Of a stretch of 21,032 nt of DNA, positions 1 through 7,951 are shown in pieces. The notes under the pieces were generated by a model. That model worked only from the letters and a program-made list of their open reading frames with translations. It searched no databases and was not told the origin of the DNA. The stretch comes from Nemertoderma westbladi (taxonomy: Eukaryota > Xenacoelomorpha > Nemertodermatida > Nemertodermatidae), in assembly GCA_032718475.1 (NCBI GenBank), contig JAUCBJ010000049.1:1-21032 (forward strand), given 5' to 3'. The number at the start of each line of letters is the position of its first letter. The stretch's first letter is position 1. A program made the translations under genes and the position numbers.

Positions 1-1
1 G

Positions 2-1148
2 CGAACAACATCGAACCCCCTGGATGAGAACAGATCTTGCGACACGGAAATATGGAGGGGGCCATTACCCCCAATGGTATACCCGACGCAATGGAAGGCA
101 ACAGGCAGGACGGGCGGACCGCACCCAACGGGAGAATCTGTACAGCATCCTTCGAACCCATTGGAAGCACAGGCGATGGGAATGGCTACATTAATCGATG
201 CACTTAAGACCAGAATCGAGCTACCACCCGTAGAGTCATTTAAATTCGACGGAAGTAGGCCAGAAGAATACCTGCAATTTTGGCGCATGTACAGCAACGA
301 GATATTAACCAAGAACCTGACGCAGGCGGAGTGCCTAAAATATTTACAGGTATATATAGGAGGCCCAGCGCATATACAGGAGCTTGTATCAGGGCATCGA
401 GGGTGGCTTCACGACAGCATGGCGGGCGCTAGATAGGGAATACGGGCACCCGGCCAAGATCATCCGGCAGACCCTGAGGGGTATTACATCGGGTGGCCTA
501 CAGGATAACCCCATTAGCATAAAGACGTTTGCAAACAAAGTCGAGGAGGTGCTAATCGTGTTGAAGACGCTAGACGCGCCGTACGAACTCAATGCATCTA
601 ATAACATCACCACGATAGCGCAGGCACTGCCGATCTGGCTGCCCAATAAGTGGAGAAAAATCGCTTTCTCCACCCGGGAGAGGAAGGGTGTGGAACCGGG
701 CCTAGAGGAAATGTCGAACTTCCTCAACTACGAAGCTGAATTGATCACGGACCCAGTCTATAGCGAGGATAGTCTGGGGAAAGGGCCCAAGACCGAATAT
801 AACAGGCCGAAACCAGAACACAACACGGCAAACGCATTGCCAAAGCTTAGACAATCGCTGCCATATGCAGTGACGCAGGGGACTGCTAGTCCACATGTAG
901 CCGCGGGTAGGGCCACACCATGGAGCGGACAGGGGCAAAATAACAACACAAACAAACATAACCCCAACACGCCCAGTAGGCCGAACCCAAGCAATAAGAA
1001 CAGTAGGGATCTAGGTACGAACGCACTTCATGAGACCATGAACTGCAGATATTGGCAAGCGTTTCCCAAACAAGATCAGGTAGAATATGCAAGAAAGAGT
1101 TGAATCTGTCATCGATGTGTGGCGGGCGGAAACAGAGCTGATCAATGC
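2..1148 (+). pseudogene. BEL/Pao-type gag remnant, frameshifted, with degenerate zinc knuckle
   Basis: Gag of a BEL/Pao LTR retrotransposon would form the particle and bind element RNA. The frame is open from the left edge (first ATG at 74) to 436 and includes the motif FKFDGSRPEEYLQFW, which resembles the 'LPKFDGD...W..FW' block of the DUF1759 gag family. The match continues in another frame from about 384 with TTAWRALDREYGHP, the usual 'YE.AW..L..RYG.P' block, so there is a frameshift at roughly 380-400. The second frame runs to a TGA at 1101-1103 and then continues in register through a CCHC-like knuckle (1107-1148) in which the histidine is Asn (C-X2-C-X4-N-X4-C). The segment before the knuckle is rich in Asn, Pro and Gln, a typical linker. 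The frameshift, stop and lost zinc ligand mark a dead copy. The family call is pattern recognition, not a search. Confidence 0.72.
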
Positions 1149-1775
1149 AAAGAAACACCAATTCAGTTCGGTCAAGGCAAAGGGCAGACAATGGCGACAA
1201 GCACCGTAGGGGAGAAGAAAAGGGGAACGGTACTACTCGGGGTGGTATCAGTGAGGGTGATCGGAGAAGTCGGTCGATCAGTGACCACGCTGATGCTGGT
1301 CGACAGTGGAGCAGCCTTCACATTGGTGGAGAATTGGGTGGCCGAAGAGATAGGACTAAAGACGAGGCCAAGTAGGATGGCGGTAACAACCATCTCCAGC
1401 AAAGATGAGGTCCTGGAGATGAGGACGGGACGGTGCGGAATAGCAGCGATAGCACCAGGATGCGATTATGGGGCGACCATCGACCCCATCCAGGTGATAG
1501 AATCGATCAATATCAACGCCAGGCGACCAACCAACATCGAGGTCGAACAATACAGATTCCTGGACAGCATCGATTTCTCGATACCAGAGGTGAACGTTAG
1601 GAAGGTATCCATTATAGTGGGAATGGATTGCCCGACGGCCCACGAGAGAATGCAGACGGTCTTCGGCGAAGACAGACAGCGTGACCCAGTGGCAATTCTC
1701 ACGCCATTCGGGTGGACGCTAACCGGCCCAATCAAAACCAATATTCCATTCAGTGTGTCCGAGACTTCAGGGTGA
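1149..1775 (+). pseudogene. BEL/Pao-type retropepsin-like aspartic protease domain (DUF1758-like)
   Basis: This continues the frame of the gag piece. The protease of this family processes the gag-pol polyprotein. Visible features are the active-site motif LVDSGAAFTLV (DSG codons at 1302-1310), a middle region of short hydrophobic beta-strand-like stretches, then IIVGMDCPTAHE and the C-terminal TPFGWTLTGPI. These correspond to the 'DSGS...F', 'IDLLIGaD' and 'T.fGWil.G' blocks of BEL/Pao proteases. The catalytic DSG is intact, so the domain itself is well preserved. It ends at a TGA (1773-1775), where an intact element would continue into reverse transcriptase. No BEL reverse transcriptase, RNase H or integrase core is recognisable downstream, so the pol portion is deleted or beyond recognition. 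Confidence 0.75.
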
Positions 1776-2529
1776 ATGGTGCCAGGGACTGTTGAGGAGG
1801 TAGAGGAGAAACCAGAGACGGGCGATGGGGGGAGACAGCTAGAAGTAGAAGCAACGCCAAGAGAGTAGGCAGAGGAGAATGGCTTGGATGCAGAAGATCT
1901 AGAGGCGATGGGATGGAACAAGGATGTTCCTGGCAACTATCGGTATGAGGGTGGAGAAGAGTGTACAGCGAGATCTCCGGAGGGGTGTCTGAAGGAGTGT
2001 CCGAAGGAGTGTCCGGAGGAGTGTCCGGAGGAGACGCCGGTCCGCTTGAGAGGGATACTGAAAGGGGGGAGGTCGACTAAGAAGACAAGGTAGAAAGGGA
2101 GAGGATGTGAGAAGATTAGACCAGGGGCAGAGAAGCCCATGATTAAACGCAACAAAGGAGTCAAGAAAGTAGAAGGAGGCGTGTTGCACATGCATACCGG
2201 GCTGGCAGAGTGTGAGGGGGCATTACATGGTGAGACATCATGTATACTGAAGGACGACCGGGGGTCATCGAGGGCTTTAATGCCAGCGCACATATTAAGG
2301 AGGAGGCCAGCAGAAGTAGCATGTAAGAGTAAGGATGACATCAGGGGCGGCATTATACCGCCAAACGACAAGTTGAAGGGTGGCACTCTGCCACCAGGGG
2401 ACGACCACGAGGAGATCAGTAATACAGAGAATAGGCAACACTTCCCAGATTTAAGGACAGGAGAGAAGGGAAGGTCAATTCCAAGAGAGTTGGAATTGAC
2501 AAGGAGAGTGGGACGAAGAATTAGAGTAC
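1776..2529 (+). pseudogene. Polyprotein tail in the same frame, unrecognised
   Basis: The gag-protease frame stays open beyond 1775 and is interrupted only by TAG at 1866-1868 and TAG at 2091-2093. It then runs on without a stop until it meets the LINE insertion near 2530. A stretch this long with so few stops indicates former coding sequence belonging to the same element. The product is not recognised. The first part is acidic (Glu/Gly-rich) and contains an in-frame Cys-Pro-Glu repeat. The part after 2139 is basic and contains IPPNDKL and LPPGD. No reverse transcriptase YxDD or integrase HHCC/DDE motif is visible. The piece is probably what remains between protease and the 3' end after an internal deletion. 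Confidence 0.5.
1979..2038 (+). repeat. Five-copy 12-bp in-frame microsatellite (GRAGGAGTGTCC)
   Basis: Five consecutive 12-bp units are visible: ggaggggtgtct, gaaggagtgtcc twice, ggaggagtgtcc and ggaggagacgcc. The period is four codons, so the decayed polyprotein frame reads a Lys/Glu-Glu-Cys-Pro repeat. Expansion in multiples of three preserved the frame, so it could have occurred while the element was still coding. Confidence 0.85.
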
Positions 2530-3938
2530 TACTACTAGGATCGGCATGCTGCATTGCAGCTGCATTTTTAAGAATGCTGTGCCGGCTTGTCCACAAAATT
2601 GCACCGCCACAACTCCCTATCACCCATGACATTTGCTAGATCATCCGCATCTTTAAGGCCAGTGTCCTTTAAGATGCGTCTCAAGAAAGTCATGGGCTGT
2701 CCACCATGCTTATTCACTCCATGAGGCTGCCAAAGTACAAGATTATGCACTGGCTGGTCCTCACGGCGAAAGCAATGTCCTGCAAAGCGGAGGCGATTTT
2801 GTTCTAGTGTCAAGCTTGGGGTAACCAATGAGACACCTCCAATGTTATATAGTGTCTGGTTGGAGATGTGTGCATTGTACTTGACACAATGAACCCGGCG
2901 TAGCATTCTTGTGAATGTGCCATCCAGAGATTTGGTGTCCTCAGCAGTTAGAGCCCAGCATGGACTCCCATAGAGGAGTACTGGAACTACTGCTGCTCTA
3001 AATAATCGGACCTTAAGTTTCCGATTAATTCTCGGTGATTTCCAAATCCTGGAAAGCCTATTCAAGGCTGTCCATGCCTTTCCCTTACGTATTCGAAGGT
3101 CCTCACCTGACTTCCGGATCCATGATCCCAGGTAACAGAAGTCGTCCACATGCTCAAGCATACCATCCTTTGAGCTTATGCTCATCCGATCAGAGACTTG
3201 CTGAGGACTTTCAAAGTTAACGGTCAGAATTTTGGTCTTTCTGGAGTTAATAAAAAGACCAACACTAGAAGCAGCATGTTCTAATGAGCTGAGGAGCCGT
3301 TGGGCTCCCTCTAATGATTCTGAGAGTACTCCTAAGTCATCAGCAAAGTCTAGATCAGTTAGGTACTTGGCAGGATTTCCTCGACTTCTGGAGCCAGTAG
3401 GTGGAGTTATCATCACCCCATCATCATTATGATGATCTAAGGACATGCGTAGAACATAGTCAACCACAATAATGAACAAGAATGGTGCAAGTGTGTCTCC
3501 TTGGAGGACGCCCCATAACACTTCAAATGGTTCTGTGTCACCGTCAACAGTAGACACAAATGTTGTCGAACCATCGTATACTGATCTGATTGCTGCAATA
3601 ATTTCATCAGGAATCCCATATAATGAAAGTATGCTGAACATACGTGAGCGAGAGACTGAATCAAAGGCCTTGAAGAAGTCAACAAAGATAACAGCCAGAT
3701 GCCTGTCTTTCTTTTTTGATAATTCTTCAATTATCCTTCTAAGTGCCAAAATGGGCTCCATGGTCCCACGACCTTTACGGAACCCATTCTGATTTCCACG
3801 GAGCAGTCTCTCAATGGGATCCCTGATGCGATTTAATAGAATCCTATTGTATAGCTTTGCAGCAATCGAGATCAATGAGATTCCCCGAAAAGAACCATAG
3901 AGTGTTAGGTTGCCCTTCTTGGGAACTGGCAACTATGG
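2530..3938 (-). mobile_element. 5'-truncated RTE-like non-LTR retrotransposon (LINE), nested in the BEL remnant
   Basis: The coding strand is minus. The element contains most of a reverse transcriptase and no endonuclease domain, so the 5' end is missing, as is usual for aborted target-primed reverse transcription. On the minus strand, after the stop codon (2568-2570) there is a very short 3' UTR ending in a TAG-rich tail (CCTAGTAGTA). Short 3' UTRs with microsatellite tails are typical of RTE-type LINEs. GAGTAC flanks both ends (2524-2529 and 3939-3944) and is a candidate 6-bp target-site duplication. The boundaries rest on this short match and could be off by several bases. The insertion interrupts the plus-strand BEL frame, so it is the younger event. 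Confidence 0.65.
2568..3932 (-). CDS. LINE reverse transcriptase, partial (N-terminus missing)
   Basis: This is 454 uninterrupted codons of a non-LTR reverse transcriptase, which would copy its own RNA at a nicked chromosomal site. Conserved blocks in order (residues of this fragment) are: PKKGN and RGISL (4-20), QNGFRKGRGT (48-57), motif A VDFFKAFD (84-91) with its catalytic Asp, motif B GVLQGDTLAPFLF (141-153), motif C FADD (196-199) with the Asp pair, motif D GLFINSRKTK (225-234), and YLGSWI (267-272). A thumb and C-terminal region with VPVLLYGSPCWALT follows. The catalytic residues are intact and there are no stops, so the copy is young. The first codon shown is TTG preceded directly by TAG, and there is no genuine start: the upstream palm residues and the apurinic-type endonuclease are absent, so the fragment could not retrotranspose on its own. 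The clade (RTE-like) is inferred from motif style. Confidence 0.9.
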   Translation of the reverse strand: MPVPKKGNLTLYGSFRGISLISIAAKLYNRILLNRIRDPIERLLRGNQNGFRKGRGTMEPILALRRIIEELSKKKDRHLAVIFVDFFKAFDSVSRSRMFSILSLYGIPDEIIAAIRSVYDGSTTFVSTVDGDTEPFEVLWGVLQGDTLAPFLFIIVVDYVLRMSLDHHNDDGVMITPPTGSRSRGNPAKYLTDLDFADDLGVLSESLEGAQRLLSSLEHAASSVGLFINSRKTKILTVNFESPQQVSDRMSISSKDGMLEHVDDFCYLGSWIRKSGEDLRIRKGKAWTALNRLSRIWKSPRINRKLKVRLFRAAVVPVLLYGSPCWALTAEDTKSLDGTFTRMLRRVHCVKYNAHISNQTLYNIGGVSLVTPSLTLEQNRLRFAGHCFRREDQPVHNLVLWQPHGVNKHGGQPMTFLRRILKDTGLKDADDLANVMGDRELWRCNFVDKPAQHS

Positions 3939-3944
3939 GAGTAC

Positions 3945-4257
3945 CTACAGGGGGGCAGTGGGAGAGTTGCCTACTGGAAGTATCACCCTTAGGTCATTGA
4001 GTCGTCCAATAAGTTGGACTGAGGGGGGCGAAGATGGAAGAGTTAGATCCGAAGAAGTGCGGATAGAAATGTTGCCTGCTAGAAGGGGCACCATAGAGTT
4101 TAGTCATCCAAGTGTTGGACTGAGGGGGGTGGGATTGAGGGCGAGACGTCCTTCCCACACAAAATATAAAAAATAATAAAAATAATAGAAAAAGAGTAAG
4201 AGAAAGGAAAGTAATAGTACATAGTAAGTACGTAGTAAGTAAGTAGGCAGATAGAAG
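3945..4257 (+). other. Possible 3' end of the BEL-type element, with a diverged ~105-bp tandem duplication
   Basis: After the LINE the plus strand is again purine-rich. Two related segments are visible, beginning with gttgcctactggaag (about 3966) and gttgcctgctagaag (about 4072). Each ends in a purine block, gttggactgagggggg. Short frames here include RPISW and EGGED, reminiscent of the end of BEL integrases, but too short to prove it. The G-rich blocks could be polypurine tracts next to an LTR. The stretch from about 4160 is A-rich and non-coding. Confidence 0.3.
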
Positions 4258-4484
4258 GTAGTTAGAGAGTTAGTAAAAGTAGTGAGAGGGTACATAGTAC
4301 CGTTAGTTAGAGAGTTAGTAAGAGTAGTAAGAGGGTACATAGTACCGTTAGTTAGAGAGTTAGTAAGAGTAGTAAGAGGGTACGTAGTAACGTTAGTTAG
4401 AGAGTTAGTAAGAGTAGTAAGAGGGTACGTAGTACCGTTAGTTAGAGAGTTAGTAAGAGTAGTAAGAGGGTACGCAGTACCGTT
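4258..4484. repeat. 45-bp minisatellite, about five copies
   Basis: The unit is about 45 bp and reads gttagttagagagttagt, then aagagtagtaagag, then ggtacrtagtacc. Each unit contains the dyad GGTAC-nTA-GTACC. Because 45 is a multiple of three, one plus frame stays open across the array (RGYVVPLVRELVRVV per unit), but nothing supports a real protein. Confidence 0.9.
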
Positions 4485-4780
4485 AGGAGAGTTGGTAGTA
4501 AGAGGGTACGTGTAGTACCGTTGGAGGAGTTAGTTAGTAGTAAGAGGGTACGTGTAGTACCATTAGTGGAGTTAGTTAGTAGTAAGAGGGTACGTGTAGT
4601 ACCGTTAGTGGAGTTAGTCAGTAGTAAGAGGGTACGTGTAGCAGCGTTGGAAGAGTTAGTTAGTAGTAAGAGGGTACGTGTAGTACCGTTAGAGGAGTCA
4701 GTTAGTAGTAAGAGGGTACGTGTAGTACCGTTAGAGGAGTTAGTTAGTAGTAAGAGGGTACGTGCAGTACTGTTAATAAG
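4485..4780. repeat. 42-bp minisatellite, about six copies, derived from the 45-bp array
   Basis: The unit is about 42 bp: gagttagttagtagtaag, then agggtacgtgtagtacc, then gttagtg. It shares most of its sequence with the preceding 45-bp unit, so one array evolved from the other. The dyad is GGTAC-GTGTA-GTACC. The period is again a multiple of three, and an open frame (ELVSSKRVRVVPL per unit) crosses it in a different phase from the first array. Confidence 0.9.
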
Positions 4781-4890
4781 TGTTAGTAAGAGTTAGTAGG
4801 AGTGTTAGTAAGAGTTAGTAAGAGTTAGTAGGAGTTAGTTAGAGTGTTAGTAAGAGTTAGTAGAGTTAGAGAGTTAGTAGTGAGTAGTGA
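4781..4890. repeat. Degenerate GTTAGTAAGA-type simple repeat
   Basis: Irregular short repeats of gttagtaagagttagtagga follow the 42-bp array and fade out near 4890. They look like the decayed edge or ancestor of the two minisatellites. Confidence 0.75.
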
Positions 4891-5308
4891 GAGGGGGGCA
4901 CGTGGGTACAGCAGGACAGACCGTGTAGGCCGCACGAGACATACTACTATACTGCACAGCCCGTAGAGTAGGTCAGAATAGGGATTATTAAAAATAAATA
5001 ATCCGTTATAAGTATTAATAGCACAGTTGTAGAATTAAAATTAATATATATAAAAAATCAAAATTCAACAAATTATAGTAACAGTAGATAAAATATTCTA
5101 GAAGATAATAAAAGTAACTGACAAATTTAGGGAATTTAGGAAATTTGGTACTTTAGGGGGTAAAATAGGGAAAATATAATAGAAAACCTAGCATTCTGAG
5201 AGAGATAGGCCATTATCGAACCATACAGACCATCCTAACTACACCACTCACTTATATTGAGCCTTGGCAACGCACCACCTTATAGGTGAGCGGTCGGGAG
5301 CGTTCGAA
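4891..5308. other. Non-coding leader region upstream of the exonuclease-like frame
   Basis: No gene is seen. The stretch is AT-rich from about 4980. It contains a small perfect stem-loop (GGATTATT at 4982-4989 pairing with AATAATCC at 4997-5004) and a TATA-like run. If 5309-7870 belongs to an LTR element, this would be its LTR or leader, but no second LTR copy was recognised within the window. Confidence 0.4.
5047..5054 (+). promoter_or_regulatory. TATA-like box (TATATAAA), candidate only
   Basis: TATATAAA lies about 255 bases before the first ATG of the exonuclease-like frame. The surroundings are AT-rich, so the match could easily be chance. Confidence 0.2.
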
Positions 5309-6790
5309 ATGGCGGAGAAACTTGTTAGAAAGAGAAAGGCGGAGATGGGAGGAAAGGAGATACTAGTAGATTTCACCAAGAGGCATCCGGAGGAGAAGAC
5401 GAGGGGATACTACGAGCGGTTAGAGAAGGGTCACAAGGCGCGAGCGCTGCAGGACCATTTCAGGGAGGTGCACGAGAGGCGGCTGGTCGGGACCTATGGG
5501 ATGCCGTCGCTAGACAATGCGATCCTCAAGCATTTCCACTACGTGGTGAAGGGAGACGAGGCAAAGTTCGGGATACAGAAGTATCCGAGGGAACCACCGA
5601 GGAAGGATTGGAAGAGGTTCGTAGAGTCCGTCAGCAGGGGAGGATACATGGTCCTGGACGACGAAGAGACCGTGGAAGACGAGGAGGGTTCGAGGAGAGG
5701 GTCAGCGGGGTCAGCCAGAACCATACTTCTGCATTTGGCTGCGCCAAATGGGGACATATTCCTGTTTGATCTGGGAACGTATGGGAAGAAGAACGGGCAG
5801 AAGTTAAACCGGTTGCCAAAGGCGGTGCAGAACGTAGTAAGAGAGAAGTTGACGATAAAGGTGGGATCAGCGATCCGCGACGACGCGGAGAGGATCATCG
5901 GTCTGGAGACCCCCAACCTCCTGGACATGCAAACGGTTTATATGGCTATGACAGGGCCAGCTGGGTTGGGATTAGTAGAGAACACAGGACATTGTGGAGC
6001 GGTGGCGATGGGCCAGCTAATGGGGCTCGTCTGCCACAAACCAATGGACTGGGGTAAATTCAGGGAGGAGTATGGAGTGGAGTTGGCAAACTTGCTAAAG
6101 TGGGGAGCGAGGCCGGGGAAACAAAAGGTGTATCAATTCCGGAGAGGGGCGATAAAGATATATCAGAAGCAATATATCCTGCAGGAGGATTGGATAATGA
6201 TAGGTTTAGTAAACCTATTCATGGCCGTGGTTATCGAAAGAGAGCCAACAGCATTTCTGGTATCGGGATCACCCCTGAACTACAGAAGAGCCTTCAAAGT
6301 GGCTTTTGAGGGTCTGGTAGACCACCCGGGGTTGAAGGGCGAGTCGGTATACTACAACAGCCGATATCTAGTAGACAGGGAGGTGGATACACCGTATCAG
6401 AGGTGGGAGAAGCTAGAGGCAGATAGACAAGAGGAGAAGCAACTGGAAGAAATCGCTAGACGAGAAAGGAGGGAGGCAGACGAAAGAGAGGCCGAAGCTA
6501 GAGGAGAGGGAGACGGGTACGAGGCCCAGACCTTGGACGACTTGCAGTGGGCATCAGGGAGCTCGGGCGAGTCTCTGGGGCGAGAGTTGGAGTGGACGGA
6601 AGGATCGCCGAAACAGTCAACATCGGGATTGCAGGCGATGCCCATACCAGTGGGCGCCGAGGGCGATTTCGCGAAGAGAAGGCCAGGGGAACTGGAAGGG
6701 TGGAGAGTCACGGGCGAGAGCCAAGGTGGGAAGGGATACAGTGGGTCCACCGGGATACCAGGTTTGGAGCCACTCCCAGCGGAGGACTAG
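5309..6790 (+). CDS. 3'-5' exonuclease-like protein, N-terminal part of a longer broken frame
   Basis: The first ATG (5309) has a favourable animal start context (G at -3, G at +4) and opens 493 codons. Residues 112-280 resemble the DEDD 3'-5' exonuclease fold of the RNase D/WRN/EXD1 group. Blocks seen are GYMVLDDEE (112-120, exo I-like), TILLHLA and IFLFDLG (about 138-156), IKVGSAIRDDAERI (183-196, exo II-like) and LLDMQTVYMAM (204-214), followed by KQYILQEDW (287-295), which resembles exo III but has the acid at Y+4/Y+5. Such enzymes trim RNA or DNA 3' ends, and EXD1-like members can be inactive RNA binders. A charged coiled-coil-like segment follows (about 365-402), then a Gly/Ser/Glu-rich linker. 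The frame stops at TAG 6788-6790 but continues in register into zinc knuckles. Fold assignment is by motif only; activity is unknown. Confidence 0.5.
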   Translation: MAEKLVRKRKAEMGGKEILVDFTKRHPEEKTRGYYERLEKGHKARALQDHFREVHERRLVGTYGMPSLDNAILKHFHYVVKGDEAKFGIQKYPREPPRKDWKRFVESVSRGGYMVLDDEETVEDEEGSRRGSAGSARTILLHLAAPNGDIFLFDLGTYGKKNGQKLNRLPKAVQNVVREKLTIKVGSAIRDDAERIIGLETPNLLDMQTVYMAMTGPAGLGLVENTGHCGAVAMGQLMGLVCHKPMDWGKFREEYGVELANLLKWGARPGKQKVYQFRRGAIKIYQKQYILQEDWIMIGLVNLFMAVVIEREPTAFLVSGSPLNYRRAFKVAFEGLVDHPGLKGESVYYNSRYLVDREVDTPYQRWEKLEADRQEEKQLEEIARRERREADEREAEARGEGDGYEAQTLDDLQWASGSSGESLGRELEWTEGSPKQSTSGLQAMPIPVGAEGDFAKRRPGELEGWRVTGESQGGKGYSGSTGIPGLEPLPAED

Positions 6791-7870
6791 GATGACGACG
6801 AGTTCGGAGAGATGCCACCCATCGGGAGAATCGGCCACTCAGACACAGACTGGGTTGGCGGGAGAGTGGTGACGGCCAGCGGGGCGAGGGCCTTCTGGGA
6901 TAGACCCGGCAAGCGGGCCTGGGTGCATGAAGACCCGGCGATGGATTTCGCGGGGAGCACCATCAGGTTGGGCGAGCAACCGGGAACGGCACCACGGGGA
7001 GTATTCGGAGAGACGATGCCCAGGCGAGACGAGGAGATAGACATGGACAGAGACGTTAACGTCCAGAAGTTTGCTTACCAGCGACTCCATAGACCGAGGA
7101 GATCGCTTGGGGCGAAGGACGACTTGGGGTGGGAGGCATTGGTACTCGGCTGCGATTACTGTGGGAGGTTTACTCACCAGGAAAGGAGCTGCTTGTACTG
7201 ATTCCAGAAGGGGACGAGTTGCCTCTACTGCCGCGAGTCGAGTCATAGGATGGGGGCGTGTCCACGGTTGCACAACCGGGGTTCTAAGTGCAACTTCCGG
7301 GGGCACTACGGACGCCAGTGCGACTGGATGGACGACGAGGAGAAGTTTAAGATCTTCGAGGAGTGGGCCGATGTCGGCGTCATGACGCGGCAGCGGATGA
7401 AGGCCCAGGAATTCCGGTGGGGTTTCTTTAATATTAACCAGGAGGCCCACCTGGAAATCATCAAACGGAGGCTTCCGTTTACTTATCAAGAAGTATCAAC
7501 GGCGGCATCGTATGCGGGAGTGATGAATACACAGAGGTATTTAGACAGATGGATGCCAGAGAACCGGGGAGAGTTCAGAGATTTCCTGGCGGAGCATGTG
7601 CCACGGGACATGAAGGTGATCCTATGGGACGCCGCTAGGGGGAAGCAGCAGGGGCATTCGGAGGGGCCACCTGCGAAGCGATACCGGGAGCTAATAACAC
7701 CAGCGCCCAAGGAATCGACGACGGGAATCAGTAGGGAAGTAACGGCAAGGATGAGGAACCTTAAGGAGGACAAGAATAAGGGAGCGGCAACAACCAGGAA
7801 GCGACCGAGACAGGACGACGACAGAGGGAAGGAACTGAGATGGTTCCCAAAGACAGGAGGAGCGAACTAG
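6791..7870 (+). pseudogene. CCHC zinc-knuckle C-terminal part of the same frame, with one further stop
   Basis: This is in the same reading frame as the exonuclease-like part. It is open from after the TAG at 6788-6790 (an ATG is available at 6812) to TAG 7868-7870, except for TGA at 7199-7201. Two perfect CX2CX4HX4C knuckles flank that TGA: CDYCGRFTHQERSC (7151-7192) and CLYCRESSHRMGAC (7220-7261). A third lacks its first Cys (C-X4-H-X4-C, 7289-7321). Adjacent knuckles usually bind single-stranded nucleic acid, as in retroelement gag proteins. The C-terminal 180 residues are unrecognised and end in a basic stretch with TTRKRPRQ, a possible nuclear localisation signal. Because the stop falls between two intact knuckles, this was once one protein. 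It could be a retroelement protein or a decayed host gene. Confidence 0.55.
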
Positions 7871-7873
7871 AAC

Positions 7874-7912
7874 TTGGAGGGGGAGATGTGGGGATGCCTG
7901 GAAGGCACCACA
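7874..7912 (+). promoter_or_regulatory. Polypurine tract followed by TG and a short hairpin: candidate 3' LTR start
   Basis: Three bases after the stop codon comes ttggagggggaga, then TGTGGGGATGCC. A purine tract directly followed by TG just past the last ORF is the classical layout of a 3' LTR boundary. From 7887 an imperfect hairpin is visible: TGTGG pairs with CCACA and TGCCT with AGGCA, with a GGA bulge and a GGA loop. No matching upstream LTR was found in the window. Confidence 0.4.
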
Positions 7913-7945
7913 TGAGAAGTAATATGAACTCCTAAGTGCAAATTT

Positions 7946-7951
7946 AATAAA
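7946..7951 (+). terminator. Polyadenylation signal AATAAA
   Basis: A canonical AATAAA lies 76 bases after the stop codon of the exonuclease/zinc-knuckle frame and is followed by a TG-containing stretch. The placement is right for 3'-end processing of that transcript or of an LTR. Confidence 0.5.

Noticed and set aside
389-1200. Several open frames of 78-112 codons on the minus strand opposite gag
   Set aside because: They are the antisense shadow of the gag frame, with biased composition and no recognisable motif.
2139-2639. A 166-codon plus-strand frame treated as its own gene
   Set aside because: It is in register with the gag-protease frame upstream and its last part runs into the antisense LINE, so it is a composite of element debris.
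4282-4796. Two repeat-protein frames of 77 and 91 codons
   Set aside because: They exist only because the minisatellite units are 45 and 42 bases long; the frames are in different phases and have no flanking coding sequence.
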